Numbered from the stretch's first letter, positions 28,740-38,553 are shown. The stretch: DNA of 64,000 bases from Bartonella grahamii subsp. shimonis (GCF_036327415.1 NZ_CP123961.1:992001-1056000), one strand, 5' to 3'. Program-made: numbers and translations. Notes: generated by a model not told the origin, from the letters alone.

Positions 28740-29771
28740 TCAAAGGGCCTCTTTCACGAGGTTATTGATAATATCTTTTACGGTTATATCTTCAGCACGG
28801 GCAGAAAAATTAAGAGCCATGCGGTGTTGTAATACGGGATAGGCCAATGCTTCAATATCATCAAGTGAGGGGGCTAAGCGTCCGTAATAAAGAGCACGGG
28901 CGCGAACACAAAGTGAAAGGGCTTGAGATGCCCGTGGACCAGGTCCCCAAGAAACATAAGTATTCGCAAGGTTATTGTCTTTATGAGGGCGAGTTGAGCG
29001 GACAATTTTTAAAATAGCTTCGATCACATTTTCTGAAAGAGGCATTTTGCGAACGATATTTTGAATTTTTTGCAATTTTTTGGCGGATAAAATTGGTTTT
29101 GCATTTGATTTCTTTTCTTTTGTTGTTTCTAAAATGATCCGTCGCTCTGTTGTGAGGTCAGGATAGTCAATATCGATTTGCATCAAAAAGCGATCCAGTT
29201 GTGCTTCAGGAAGTGGATAGGTTCCTTCTTGTTCGAGAGGATTTTGCGTTGCAAGAACATGAAAAGGTTGTGGCAAATCATAACGGTTACCTGCAACAGT
29301 AACATGATATTCTTGCATAGCTTGTAAAAGGGCTGACTGTGTCCGTGGAGAAGCACGATTGATTTCATCGGCCATGAGAAGTTGCGTGAAAATAGGGCCT
29401 TGAATGTATCGAAAAGAACGCTTACCGTCTTTATCGGAATCCATAATTTCAGAACCAATAATATCCGATGGCATTAAGTCAGGAGTAAATTGGATGCGTT
29501 TTTCATCAAGTCCCAAGACTGTTCCCAATGTTTCAACAAGACGTGTTTTTGCAAGTCCTGGAGCACCGACAAGAAGGGCGTGACCACCAGCAAAAATAGC
29601 GATTAAAGCATATTCGATCACCTGACTTTGCCCAAAAATAACTTTGTCAATTTCTTGTTGTAAAATATCCAATTCTTTGTGTGCCGTATCAATATCATCA
29701 ATAATGACTTGAGCTTCATGATTGATATTGACCTTTTTTACAGAATTGGATGATGGATCATGTTGACTCAT
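28740..29771 (-). CDS. MoxR-family AAA+ ATPase
   Basis: A 343-residue chaperone-like ATPase, first gene of the operon. Walker A GAPGLAKTRLVE is near residues 69-80, Walker B LLMADEINRASPRTQSALLQ near 130-150, sensor 1 ATQNPLEQEGTYPLPEAQLDRF follows and a C-terminal lid ends the protein. A good ribosome binding site (AAGGAAG) precedes ATG 29771. MoxR ATPases are believed to remodel VWA-domain proteins, and two VWA-like proteins lie downstream here. The specific substrate is unknown. Confidence 0.93.
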   Translation of the reverse strand: MSQHDPSSNSVKKVNINHEAQVIIDDIDTAHKELDILQQEIDKVIFGQSQVIEYALIAIFAGGHALLVGAPGLAKTRLVETLGTVLGLDEKRIQFTPDLMPSDIIGSEIMDSDKDGKRSFRYIQGPIFTQLLMADEINRASPRTQSALLQAMQEYHVTVAGNRYDLPQPFHVLATQNPLEQEGTYPLPEAQLDRFLMQIDIDYPDLTTERRIILETTKEKKSNAKPILSAKKLQKIQNIVRKMPLSENVIEAILKIVRSTRPHKDNNLANTYVSWGPGPRASQALSLCVRARALYYGRLAPSLDDIEALAYPVLQHRMALNFSARAEDITVKDIINNLVKEAL

Positions 29772-30017
29772 ATTTCTTCCTTAAGGCGTTTGTCGCAAAA
29801 TGGTAATTTTCTCTGCATGAAAATGGATATCCTATTGTTTGTAACAGAAAATGAGAAGAAAAGAAGTATCATATGCCGTTTTTTTTCATATTCGTATATA
29901 AAAGAGAAAAGTTCTTTGGAAGGAATAGACGTGCTTTATAAGGGATGTCTTAAAAACTTTGTTTTATGAAGAGAGTTCTTTAAAGCAATGAAGACAACTT
30001 TTTTGAAAGGTTAAAGG

Positions 30018-31271
30018 GTGAATATAAAACAGGACTTCAAACAGGTTGCGTGGTTACAACAAAGTGATATCCAAACGCTTCTTCGTGTTTTATCTTTGGA
30101 GGGGGAAGAGGCGCGTATTGTAGGGGGAGCAGTGCGCAATCAACTGCTAGGGCAGCCTATTAGTGATATTGATATTGCAACAACTTGTTTGCCGCAACAG
30201 GTTATTGCACGTGTAGAAGAAGCAGGATTTAAGGCTATTCCTACAGGGATTGCTTTTGGTACAATAACAGTAGTTTCTCATTCATGTTCTTATGAGGTTA
30301 CAACGCTTCGCTGCGATATTGAAACAGATGGTCGTCATGCCAAAGTGGCATTTGGTCGTGATTGGAAAAAAGATGCTGAACGGCGGGATTTTACGATAAA
30401 TGCGCTTTATTGTGATGCTGCTGGCAATCTTTATGATGATGTGGGAGGTTTGAGTGATATTGCTAGCCGAACAGTTCGTTTTATTGGCGTTGCAGAAGAT
30501 CGTATTTGCGAAGATTATTTGCGTATTTTACGTTTTTTTCGCTTTTTTGCGTGGTATGGAACAGGGCGACCTGATGTGCAAGGATTGAAGGCATGTGTTC
30601 GTTTAAAACACGGTTTAAAAAAACTTTCTTCTGAACGTATTTGGGCAGAAATGAAAAAGCTTCTTGCGGCGTTTGATCCAACGCGTGCTCTTTTATGGAT
30701 GCGACAAAGCAGAATTTTGGCACTCATTTTTCCTGAAACGGAACGATGGGGTATTGATGCAATTCACGCATTGGTGAAGACAGAACAGACTCTTGGTTGG
30801 GAAGTTGATCCATTGTTACGGCTGGAAAGCCTTCTTCCTCCTGACCCCATACGTCTTCATGAAATGGCACAGCGCTTGCATTTTTCCCATAAAGAAACAA
30901 CGCGATTAAAAGAATGGGCAGAGTTAGAAATAATAAACCAAAACTGTTCTGATCATTTTGTGCAAAAACTGATTTATTTTCATGGACGACAACCAGTTTT
31001 AGATCAATTATCGTTGTCTGTCGCTGCATCACATCTCGATAATCTGGAAAAAAGTGCTGCTTTGCAAAAAGCAGAGGATTATGTCAAACTTCATCAGCTT
31101 GCCCAAAAATGGCAGATTCCAACTTTTCCTATTAATGGCAACGATTTAATAAAGAAAGGTTTTGCTAAAGGTGTGCTTTTAGGAAAAAAGCTTAAAGAGT
31201 TAGAAATGATATGGGTTAAAAGCGGATTTTTAATGGATCGTCATATATTATTAGAAAAAATAGATTTATAA
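30018..31271 (+). CDS. cca: CCA tRNA nucleotidyltransferase / poly(A) polymerase family
   Basis: Adds or repairs the 3' CCA of tRNAs using CTP and ATP. The 417-residue protein starts at GTG 30018, just after an AAAGG stretch. The head domain carries GGAVRNQLLG and the metal-binding DIDIAT (about 50-56), then TLRCDIETDGRHAKVAFG and RRDFTINALY. The neck region with DYLRILRFFRFFAWYG follows. The long C-terminal helical region is the alphaproteobacterial type. It is divergent from the MoxR operon across a 246-base spacer. A poly(A) polymerase activity cannot be excluded from sequence alone. Confidence 0.92.
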   Translation: MNIKQDFKQVAWLQQSDIQTLLRVLSLEGEEARIVGGAVRNQLLGQPISDIDIATTCLPQQVIARVEEAGFKAIPTGIAFGTITVVSHSCSYEVTTLRCDIETDGRHAKVAFGRDWKKDAERRDFTINALYCDAAGNLYDDVGGLSDIASRTVRFIGVAEDRICEDYLRILRFFRFFAWYGTGRPDVQGLKACVRLKHGLKKLSSERIWAEMKKLLAAFDPTRALLWMRQSRILALIFPETERWGIDAIHALVKTEQTLGWEVDPLLRLESLLPPDPIRLHEMAQRLHFSHKETTRLKEWAELEIINQNCSDHFVQKLIYFHGRQPVLDQLSLSVAASHLDNLEKSAALQKAEDYVKLHQLAQKWQIPTFPINGNDLIKKGFAKGVLLGKKLKELEMIWVKSGFLMDRHILLEKIDL

Positions 31272-31860
31272 TATTTCTGTTTATATTTTTTAAGTCAACA
31301 TATTAATTTATAATAATAATTCATTATTCTTCATGGGAAACAAGAGCTCCGAATATTGTAAGGTTATTTCAAACCTGTTTATATTACATCCATCAAAATT
31401 ATTGCCTTACACAGTCACAAGTAGGGGAAATCGTGTGAGGAAAAGTGATTACAGGGAGGAAAAAAGTCTCTTATAAACCATTTCAAAGATAAGGATTCTC
31501 GAAAGTGAGAATCGATAAAGAGAATAATGATAGCGGTTTGCACCTTGTATGAGCATAAAGAGGGGGCAATGGATTTTTACTATGAGGAGTATTTAATCAT
31601 TTATAGGTTGTGATATGAAATGGATGTGATGGGCACTAAGAAATGTTTATTTTATTAGCACTTGATTGTTGGAAAATGATAGGCGTTATACGCTCTAACT
31701 ATTCTTTATATGTTGTATATTGTTTTTCGTGATAATTTATGGGTTTTTATAGGCATTCTGTAAGTTATTCCAAAAGTATTATTGAACTTTATGCGCTTTT
31801 TTAAATTATTTTATGTATTTTTATCGTTTTATTAAATATTTTAATGGAATTCTTGTGTTT
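31272..31860. other. AT-rich spacer carrying repeat copy B
   Basis: 589 bases between convergent cca and trmL. Apart from the repeat at 31344-31494 no feature was seen. No clear terminator for either gene. Confidence 0.5.
31344..31494 (+). repeat. Dispersed intergenic repeat, copy B
   Basis: CGAATATTGTAAGGTTATTT, CAAACCTGTTTATATT, ATCAAAATTATTG and the 3' block GTCTCTTATAAACCATTTCAA appear in the same order as in copies A, C and D. GTGTGAGGAAAAGTG in the middle resembles the equivalent part of sequence following copy A. Confidence 0.65.
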
Positions 31861-32337
31861 TTATAGAGTACAGTTTCTTTCATGATAACCAATTTGGCGT
31901 AATGCTTCTCCTGTTGTTATGGCTACGCTCATGGCGAGATTTAGAGAGCGTGCCTGTGGTTGCATGGGAATTTTCAATGTGTAATCGGCTGCTTCATGAA
32001 CATAATCGGGAACGCCAGCTGTTTCACGACCAAAAAGTAAAACATCATTTTTTTGATAGCATATCTGCGTATAGCATGTTTTTGCTTTTGTACTTAAAAG
32101 CAACAGACGGCGGTTAAAGTGTTTCATGGAGCTTATAAAATGTTGCCAATCAATGTGTCGTTCTAAGGAAGCATATTCGAGATAATCCAGTCCTGCGCGT
32201 TTGAGATTACGATCCGACAGATTAAAGCCTGTGGGTTCAATAATATGCACATGTAAACCAAAACAGGCGCTAAGACGTAAAATCGTGCCAGTGTTACCTG
32301 CAATATCAGGTTGGAAAAGAGCTATATGAAGTGTCAT
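31861..32337 (-). CDS. trmL: tRNA (cytidine(34)-2'-O)-methyltransferase TrmL
   Basis: SPOUT-family methyltransferase that 2'-O-methylates the wobble base of certain leucine tRNAs. The 158-residue protein shows the family order: ALFQPDIAGNTGTILRLSACFG at the N-terminus, LFGRETAGVPDYVHEAADYTLKIPMQPQARSLNLAMSVAI at the C-terminus, the latter forming the trefoil knot that binds S-adenosylmethionine. Length is standard. It is a single-gene unit facing away from petABC. Confidence 0.94.
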   Translation of the reverse strand: MTLHIALFQPDIAGNTGTILRLSACFGLHVHIIEPTGFNLSDRNLKRAGLDYLEYASLERHIDWQHFISSMKHFNRRLLLLSTKAKTCYTQICYQKNDVLLFGRETAGVPDYVHEAADYTLKIPMQPQARSLNLAMSVAITTGEALRQIGYHERNCTL

Positions 32338-32577
32338 GTTCTCTGTAATATGATTTTTCTTTCGTCTTTGTAAAGAAGCGCCATAATTTATTCGAAAAAT
32401 ATGCTTGAGAAATACATGTTTTTTACGTTTAATTTTTATTCACTTTAAATTTCAGAGAAAAAGGTATGTACACAGGCGTGTTTGGGATAATAGAGAATCT
32501 CCCTCTATTAGGGACTTCCTTTTATTGAGCGATACATGAAATGGATTGACTCATTATGTTGAAAAGAGGGATATTTA

Positions 32578-32712
32578 ATGAGGTTAGATCATCCATTTTA
32601 ATTAAAATCAACAAAATATGCTTTTTATGCAAAAGCAGAAGCAGAAAAAATACTCATTCAAGCAGTTGGAATTGAGGGGGGGAGAGATGCTCTAAATGTG
32701 TTAAAGAAATAA
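32578..32712 (+). pseudogene. Decayed small gene with internal stop
   Basis: From ATG 32578 the frame reads seven codons, a TAA at 32599, then 36 codons with protein-like composition (KYAFYAKAEAEKILIQAVG, then IEGGRDALNVLKK) to TAA at 32710. Two blocks in one frame separated only by a stop suggest a dead gene. I do not recognise the family. Confidence 0.3.
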
Positions 32713-32799
32713 CCGATAACCTCAACTTATTTACTGAGATCTGGTCATAACAAGACTATCTATCTTTCGTTAGGAGTGTTTATTTACACGCTATCTTTG

Positions 32800-32865
32800 T
32801 TTTTCACAGACGGGGGAGTAATTTTGATTGATTAATATGAATAGGTTTGAAATGAAAGAAACTCA
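32800..32865 (-). repeat. Dispersed intergenic repeat, partial copy (minus)
   Basis: On the minus strand, CTTTCATTTCAAACCTATTC, then CATATTAATCAATCAAAATTA match the first half of the repeat family. Confidence 0.5.
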
Positions 32866-33030
32866 CGGTGTTTCAGGATTTCATTCACTCTGTAAAACAA
32901 ATTATCATTATAAAACAGTTTTTTACGGGGATGTTTTTATGGTTGAGGCAACTGAGTGATCAAGCATTGTACAATGGGAGAGGGTATGGTAAAAGAATGC
33001 TTTAGCAAAGTGTCTCTTTAAGTTAAGTCA

Positions 33031-33579
33031 ATGGGTGAGCAAACGAGGCGGGATTTTCTGTTTTTGGTAACAGCTGTTGCAGGAGCAGTTGGAATGGGAG
33101 CGGTTGCGTGGCCTTTTATCCGTCAGTTGCGTCCAGATGAAGCTGTTTTGGCATCTTCCTCTGTTGAGGTTGATCTTTCTGGTATTGAAGAGGGGATGTC
33201 GGTGACGGTAAAGTGGCGAGGGCAGCCTGTTGTTATTCGAAATCGTACGACAAAAGAAATTGCTGATGCGCGCGCTACTGAATTGAGTCTTCTAAAAGAT
33301 CGTCAAGCGCGCAATCCTAATCTTGAAGGTGAAAAAGAAGCAACAGATTTTGCGCGTTCAGCAGGTAAAGGACGTGAAAATTGGCTTATTGTTATTAATC
33401 TTTGTACGCATCTAGGCTGCGTAACACTTGGGCAATCGGGTAAATTTGGAGGATGGTTGTGTCCCTGTCATGGGTCTGTTTATGATACCGCTGGAAGAGT
33501 GCGGTCAGGCCCAGCTAACTATAATTTGGCTATCCCACCTTACCAATTTCTTTCTGATACTTTGCTCAAAATAGGATAA
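33031..33579 (+). CDS. petA: Cytochrome bc1 Rieske iron-sulfur subunit
   Basis: The 2Fe-2S subunit of the ubiquinol-cytochrome c reductase (complex III). A Tat signal (TRRDFLF) and membrane anchor occupy residues 1-35. The cluster ligands lie in CTHLGC (about 126-131) and CPCHGS (about 145-150), with the usual GP-rich loop [14 protein letters not shown]. The 182-residue length is standard. First gene of petABC; petB starts 4 bases after the stop. Confidence 0.96.
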   Translation: MGEQTRRDFLFLVTAVAGAVGMGAVAWPFIRQLRPDEAVLASSSVEVDLSGIEEGMSVTVKWRGQPVVIRNRTTKEIADARATELSLLKDRQARNPNLEGEKEATDFARSAGKGRENWLIVINLCTHLGCVTLGQSGKFGGWLCPCHGSVYDTAGRVRSGPANYNLAIPPYQFLSDTLLKIG

Positions 33580-33583
33580 GGTC

Positions 33584-34840
33584 ATGACAAGGTTTCCTCC
33601 TTATTGTCCTAAAAATTCTCTTGCCCGTTGGCTTGATAAGCGTTTTCCTCTTCCTCGTTTTTTTTATAATACATTTGTGATTTTTCCTGTTCCACGTAAT
33701 CTTAATTACTTTTACACATTTGGCGGTATTTTGACCATTATGCTTTTATCACAGCTCTTGACTGGTATTGTCTTGGCTATGCATTATGTTCCAGATATTC
33801 ATTTGGCTTTTGAAACTAGTGAACGATTTCGACGTGAAGGGCAGTTTGGTTGGCTTTTTCGTCCATGGCACTGTGTAGGCTCTTCGTTTTTTTTTATTGC
33901 TGTTTATATCCATTTGGCACGTGGACTTTATTATGGTTCTTATAAAAATATGCGAGAAATGGTGTGGGTTACAGGTATTTTTATTTATATCATCATGATG
34001 GCAATAGCGTTTTTTGGTTATGTGCTTGTTTGGGGGATGATGTCTATTTCAGCGGCTTCAGTGATTGCAGGGCTTTTAAAAACGATACCTTTGGTGGGGT
34101 CCTGGTTGCATGAGACCCTTCTGGGTGGTTATGGCGTAGGCCAACCAACGTTGAATCGTTTTTATGTTTTCCATTATGTTTTATCATTTGTTTTGCTTCT
34201 TTTTGTAGGGCTGCATATTTGGGCAATCCATTGTGTTGGACAAGGTAATCCAACGGGTCTTGCTATACAATCAGATAAGGAAACGGTTCCATTTTCGCCT
34301 TATGCACTTATCAAAGATATTTTTTCTATTACTGTTTTTCTAATCTTCTTTGCCTGGTTTTTGTTTTATATGCCCGATTATATGGGGCAGGCTGAAAATT
34401 ATAGTGTGGCAGATCCTTTAAAGGCACCTCTTCGTGTGGTTCCAGAATGGTATTTTTTGCCTTTTTATGCGATGCTGCGTGCTATAACTTTTGATATTGG
34501 TATTTTTCCTTCAACTTTTGTGGGCTTTGTTTTATTCGTCAGTTCGATTTGCGTTTTAATTTTTGTGCCATGGTTAGACCGCTCTAAAATATGTTCAGCA
34601 AGATATCGACCTATTTATAAAATTTTCTTTTGGGCGTTGGTTATTGATGTGGTTTTTCTTGGTTGGTTAGGTACAAAAGAAATAAATGACAAAATTCTTT
34701 TATGGACTCAATTGGCTACGGTTTATTATTTTATATTCTTTTTGGTTATTTTGCCGACTTTACCAGCGTTTGAAAAAAGTCGTTCTCTTCCTTCTTCAAT
34801 TATGCAAGATTTGAAACAGAAAAAAAAGAGACTATGGTAA
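33584..34840 (+). CDS. petB: Cytochrome b of complex III
   Basis: A 418-residue membrane protein with eight expected helices, carrying hemes bL and bH and the quinol oxidation and reduction sites. Recognisable are the heme His pairs (RPWHCVGSSFFFIAVYIH and FYVFHYVLSFVLLLFVGLHIW) and the Qo-site PEWYFLPFYAMLRAI. It overlaps petC by 7 bases. The C-terminus is Lys-rich (DLKQKKKRLW). Confidence 0.96.
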   Translation: MTRFPPYCPKNSLARWLDKRFPLPRFFYNTFVIFPVPRNLNYFYTFGGILTIMLLSQLLTGIVLAMHYVPDIHLAFETSERFRREGQFGWLFRPWHCVGSSFFFIAVYIHLARGLYYGSYKNMREMVWVTGIFIYIIMMAIAFFGYVLVWGMMSISAASVIAGLLKTIPLVGSWLHETLLGGYGVGQPTLNRFYVFHYVLSFVLLLFVGLHIWAIHCVGQGNPTGLAIQSDKETVPFSPYALIKDIFSITVFLIFFAWFLFYMPDYMGQAENYSVADPLKAPLRVVPEWYFLPFYAMLRAITFDIGIFPSTFVGFVLFVSSICVLIFVPWLDRSKICSARYRPIYKIFFWALVIDVVFLGWLGTKEINDKILLWTQLATVYYFIFFLVILPTLPAFEKSRSLPSSIMQDLKQKKKRLW

Positions 34841-35730
34841 ATGTTTTTGTCGGACTGGTTTTTATCGTTGCTATGAGCTTTTCTGCTCAGAGTTTAGCAA
34901 GTGATGCCTCTGATCAGGAGGAGAAAATTATTTCTTTTCCTTTACGGATTCCTAAAAAACAAGAATGGAGTTTTTCAGGGCCATTTGGGCTTTATGATAA
35001 GGCGCAATTGAGGCGTGGACTAAAGGTTTATAAACAAGTTTGTTCCAGCTGCCATGGGCTAAAATATGTGGCTTTTCGCAATTTAAAAGCTCTTGGGTAT
35101 GATCAAGAACAGATTAAAGCTTTGGCGGGGCAATATGAAGTGCGCGATGGTCCTAATCGAGAAGGAAAATTTTTTAAACGTGCTGGGGGTGCAACGGATT
35201 ATTTTCCTTCTCCCTTTGCATATGAAGAAGAAGCAAGATTTATTTTGAATGGGGCTTATCCTCCAGATTTGTCATTGATGGCACGTGCACGTGGTGTATC
35301 TTTGCCGTTTCCTGCTTTAATTACTGATGTATTGAATCATTATGATACAGCTGGTCCAGATTATATTACAGCTCTTTTAACAGGATATCAGAAGGCACCG
35401 AAGGAGATAAAAATTGCGGATGGTTATTGGTATAATCCTTATTTTATTGCCGGTAATTCTTTAACTATGGCTCCTCCTTTGAGTGATGGTATGGTTGCTT
35501 ATGAAGATGGCACCCCAGAAATCATTGAACATTACGCGCGCGATGTTTCTGCTTTTTTGATGTGGGCTGCCGATCCTCATATGGAAATTCGTAAAAAAAC
35601 CGGTTTTCGTGTTATTTTATTCTTAATCATTTTTGCGGGGCTTGTTTATATTTTAAAAAATCGTATTTGGTGTAGTTTAGAAGAAGAGGTAGAGAAAGAA
35701 ACAAAAGAAGAAATAAAGGGAAAATGGTAG
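34834..35730 (+). CDS. petC: Cytochrome c1
   Basis: Membrane-anchored c-type cytochrome of complex III that passes electrons from the Rieske centre to soluble cytochrome c. It has a signal peptide (cut near SLAS), heme motif CSSCHGLKYVAFRN with Cys70, Cys73 and His74, a distal ligand region (LTMAPPLSDGMV) and a C-terminal anchor (about 257-275) followed by a short Glu/Lys tail. Unlike in some bacteria, cytochromes b and c1 are separate here. It needs the Ccm proteins encoded at 7.4-11.4 kb for heme attachment. Confidence 0.96.
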   Translation: MVNVFVGLVFIVAMSFSAQSLASDASDQEEKIISFPLRIPKKQEWSFSGPFGLYDKAQLRRGLKVYKQVCSSCHGLKYVAFRNLKALGYDQEQIKALAGQYEVRDGPNREGKFFKRAGGATDYFPSPFAYEEEARFILNGAYPPDLSLMARARGVSLPFPALITDVLNHYDTAGPDYITALLTGYQKAPKEIKIADGYWYNPYFIAGNSLTMAPPLSDGMVAYEDGTPEIIEHYARDVSAFLMWAADPHMEIRKKTGFRVILFLIIFAGLVYILKNRIWCSLEEEVEKETKEEIKGKW

Positions 35731-35840
35731 AGCAATAAGGCTTGAAAGAGTATAGAGTATAAAGAGTATAAGGAACAAATCTGTTTATGATGCATTGAGG
35801 TTTTATAAAGTAAAAGCAAAGTAAAAACGGAGATGTTAAA

Positions 35841-36281
35841 ATGAAAAAAATTGTATGTACTACTATTATGTCAATTTTGATGGTTTCTAGTACTTACGCT
35901 CAGTCTTTTGAAGTGCCTTCAAAACCTGACATAATCTCTTCGACGGGTATTGTACAGGTGGGGATAGATAACTCTGTGCGTTATGTAACACCTTTAGCAA
36001 CGGATTTTGTTGCTTCCAGCCTTATAGGCGCCAATGTATACAATATAGAAGATGAAAATATTGGTGAAGTAAAAGATATTATTTTACGTGAAAATAATAT
36101 TGCAGGGTTTGTTGTTGCTGTTGGTGGTTTTCTTGGCATAGGTGAGAGTTATGTGGTCATTTCTCCAGAAACAATCCAGATGACAAATGATTATGGTAAA
36201 TGGAAACTCATTATAAATGCGACAAAAGATTCTTTAAAGGACGCTCCAACATTTAAATACGAAGGGCGTTGGACACGCTAA
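35841..36281 (+). CDS. Secreted PRC-barrel domain protein
   Basis: A 146-residue protein with a signal peptide cut after STYAQ. The PRC-barrel occupies about residues 50-135 (ASSLIGANVYNIEDENIGEVKDIIL and AGFVVAVGGFLGIGESYVVIS). PRC-barrels are small beta-barrels found in RNA-processing and photosynthetic proteins; secreted versions of unknown function are frequent in Rhizobiales. It has its own leader and a strong terminator, so it is probably monocistronic. Confidence 0.88.
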   Translation: MKKIVCTTIMSILMVSSTYAQSFEVPSKPDIISSTGIVQVGIDNSVRYVTPLATDFVASSLIGANVYNIEDENIGEVKDIILRENNIAGFVVAVGGFLGIGESYVVISPETIQMTNDYGKWKLIINATKDSLKDAPTFKYEGRWTR

Positions 36282-36308
36282 TTTTATAGTTCCATTCTTT
36301 AATGGATA

Positions 36309-36350
36309 AAACTGTTGCTATCATAATAATATGCTAGCAACAGTTTTTTT
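36309..36350 (+). terminator. Intrinsic terminator after the PRC-barrel gene
   Basis: AAACTGTTGCTA (36309-36320) pairs with TAGCAACAGTTT (36335-36346) over 12 bases, followed by a run of T to 36350. ychF converges from the other side, and the A-rich flank may let it work both ways. Confidence 0.88.
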
Positions 36351-36439
36351 GTTCAAAAAACTCTTAGGAGCTTTGGCGACAAGATTCCAAGGACCTATTA
36401 CAAAGCTTTCAAGATAAACTATTAAGACAGAGTGAAGAT

Positions 36440-37543
36440 TTAAGTATTATGTTTAAATAACATGACATCGCCATCTTGCACAATGTATTCTTTTCCTTCA
36501 TCGCGGGCTTTTCCTGCTTCTTTTGCACCGCTTTCTCCACCCAGAGCAATATAGTCATTGTAGCTGATGGTTTGGGCACGAATGAAACCGCGCTCAAAAT
36601 CTGAGTGAATAACGCCAGCTGCTTGGGGAGCTTTTGTACCACGCGTAATTGTCCATGCTCGTGTCTCCTTAGGACCACAGGTGAAGTAAGTAATGAGATC
36701 AAGTAAACGGTAACCAGCGCGAATAAGACGATTTAAACTTGGTTCAAAGAGTCCTAGAGCATTGAGATATTCTGATGCTTCAGCATCACTCAGTTGTGTG
36801 ATTTCCGCTTCGATAGAAGCAGAAATGATAATGCTTTGCGCATTTTGCTCTGTTGCCATTTTTTCAACTGTTTGGGTAAAGCTATTTCCATGAGCGGCGT
36901 CATTTTCGCTTACGTTACAAACATAGAGTACGGGCTTGGAGGTTAAAAGATTTAAACTCTTAAGAAGGTGGTGTTCATCGGAAGAGATATCTTTGAGTAA
37001 TAACCGAACAGGGGTTCCCTGTTGCAGTATGTTTAATGCTTTTTCCATAATGGGTAAAATTGTGAGAGCTTCTTTGTCTTTTCCAGTTGCTCGTTTACGG
37101 ATTTGTACGATTCGTCTCTCAAGACTTTCAAGATCCGCAAGCATGAGTTCGGTTTCAACCGTTGTCGCATCACAAACGGGATCAATACGTCCTTCTACGT
37201 GAGTAATATCTTCATTTTGAAAACAGCGTAAAACGTGGATAATGGCATCGACTTCGCGAATATTGGCTAAAAATTTATTTCCTAAACCTTCGCCTTTTGA
37301 AGCTCCTCGTACAAGCCCCGCAATATCGACGAAGTTAATGCGTGTAGGAATCATTTCTTTTGAACCAGCGATTGATGCAATTTTTTCCATTCGTAAATCT
37401 GGAATAGCAACTTCACCGGTATTGGGTTCAATGGTACAAAAAGGATAATTAGCAGCCTGTGCAGTGGCTGTTTTTGTTAATGCATTAAAAAGAGTTGATT
37501 TCCCAACATTAGGTAATCCGACAATACCGCATTTAAAGCCCAT
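36440..37543 (-). CDS. ychF: Redox-regulated ATPase/GTPase YchF
   Basis: Obg-family P-loop nucleotidase of 367 residues that binds ribosomes and prefers ATP in studied members. The P-loop GLPNVGKSTLFNALT is at residues 8-22, G3 DIAGLVRGASKGEGLGNKFL near 70, a non-canonical G4 (NVSE near 207) explaining relaxed GTP specificity, and the C-terminal TGS domain (ITYFTCGPKETRAWTITRGTKAPQAAGVIHSDFERGFIRA). It is normally next to pth; here a plus-strand L,D-transpeptidase gene lies in between. Confidence 0.96.
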   Translation of the reverse strand: MGFKCGIVGLPNVGKSTLFNALTKTATAQAANYPFCTIEPNTGEVAIPDLRMEKIASIAGSKEMIPTRINFVDIAGLVRGASKGEGLGNKFLANIREVDAIIHVLRCFQNEDITHVEGRIDPVCDATTVETELMLADLESLERRIVQIRKRATGKDKEALTILPIMEKALNILQQGTPVRLLLKDISSDEHHLLKSLNLLTSKPVLYVCNVSENDAAHGNSFTQTVEKMATEQNAQSIIISASIEAEITQLSDAEASEYLNALGLFEPSLNRLIRAGYRLLDLITYFTCGPKETRAWTITRGTKAPQAAGVIHSDFERGFIRAQTISYNDYIALGGESGAKEAGKARDEGKEYIVQDGDVMLFKHNT

Positions 37544-37809
37544 GAGAGTCTTTCTTTTCTTTTGATTTTATAGTCAAGATAAAGCTTCTTTATTTATAGC
37601 ATGTTTTCAGAAGAGTTGTAGTCTTTGGTGTTGCGATAAGTGAGAAAAAAGTCTAAAGTAACAGATAATCTGCTTTTTACCTTAGTTCTTCTTATCTTAA
37701 TGCTCTCCTTAGTCCAAGGATAAGAAAACTTCGAATTAATGTTAATAGTGTGCTAAGTTTTCCATGGTATGCAAATCTGCATAAATAATTAATCGGAGAA
37801 AATAGAAGA

Positions 37810-38553
37810 GTGTTATCTCGTTGTGCTTTTTTAATTGCAGCACTTTTGGCTTTGGCTGGATGTGCTACACATCAGTCAGATATGTCATCGGTTTCTTTTC
37901 AACAAGTTCGATACATTCCACCAGAAATACAGGCTTTGTACGGTCCTGTAACGAATGAGACCTATTCGTTACCTGCTGTTGATCTTGCGACAATTGATCC
38001 AAAGTTTTGGCGACAAGAAGTGATTTATTATACATCTTATGCGCCTGGAACATTGGTTATAGATACGCAAGAGTGTTTTCTTTACCTTATTGGTGAAAAT
38101 GGAAAAGCTTTACGTTATGGGATTGGGGTCGGTAAGGAAGGTTTAGCATTTGAAGGTGAAGGGGTTGTACAGCGCAAGCGTCGGTGGCCAAATTGGGCTC
38201 CTACTGCTGCTATGATGGCTCGAGAACCAGAACGTTATGGTCATCTTGGGAAAGGAATGCCACCAGGACCCGATAATCCGTTGGGTGCGCGGGCACTTTA
38301 TTTGTTCAAAAATGGGAAAGATACACTTTTCCGTATTCATGGTTCACACGAATCGTGGTCAATTGGGCGTGCTATTTCAAGTGGGTGTATTCGTTTGCTT
38401 AATCAAGATATTATTGATCTTTATGATCGTGTTCCCGTTGGTTCGCGTGTTGTGGTATTGCAAAACAATAGGAGTATTCCTACAGTTTATAGTCAACAAT
38501 CAAATGGCTACGATCCCCTACAGTCGACCATTCAGCCAAGTGAATTTTTTTAA
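37810..38553 (+). CDS. L,D-transpeptidase (YkuD) lipoprotein
   Basis: A 247-residue predicted lipoprotein. From GTG 37810 the signal peptide ends in LALAGC (lipobox, Cys19). The YkuD domain (about 75-215) ends with the catalytic motif IHGSHESWSIGRAISSGCIRLLNQDI, with His near 178 and Cys near 192. Such enzymes form 3-3 cross-links in murein or, in Rhizobiales and Brucella, attach outer membrane proteins covalently to peptidoglycan. Which of these applies cannot be told. It is inserted on the opposite strand between pth and ychF. Confidence 0.9.
   Translation: MLSRCAFLIAALLALAGCATHQSDMSSVSFQQVRYIPPEIQALYGPVTNETYSLPAVDLATIDPKFWRQEVIYYTSYAPGTLVIDTQECFLYLIGENGKALRYGIGVGKEGLAFEGEGVVQRKRRWPNWAPTAAMMAREPERYGHLGKGMPPGPDNPLGARALYLFKNGKDTLFRIHGSHESWSIGRAISSGCIRLLNQDIIDLYDRVPVGSRVVVLQNNRSIPTVYSQQSNGYDPLQSTIQPSEFF

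Larger units (their letters stand above)
32338..33030. other. Spacer upstream of petABC with decayed sequence
   Basis: 693 bases that should contain the petABC and trmL promoters. It includes a broken small frame (32578-32712) and a minus-strand partial repeat copy (32800-32865). I could not point to a convincing promoter. Confidence 0.5.
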
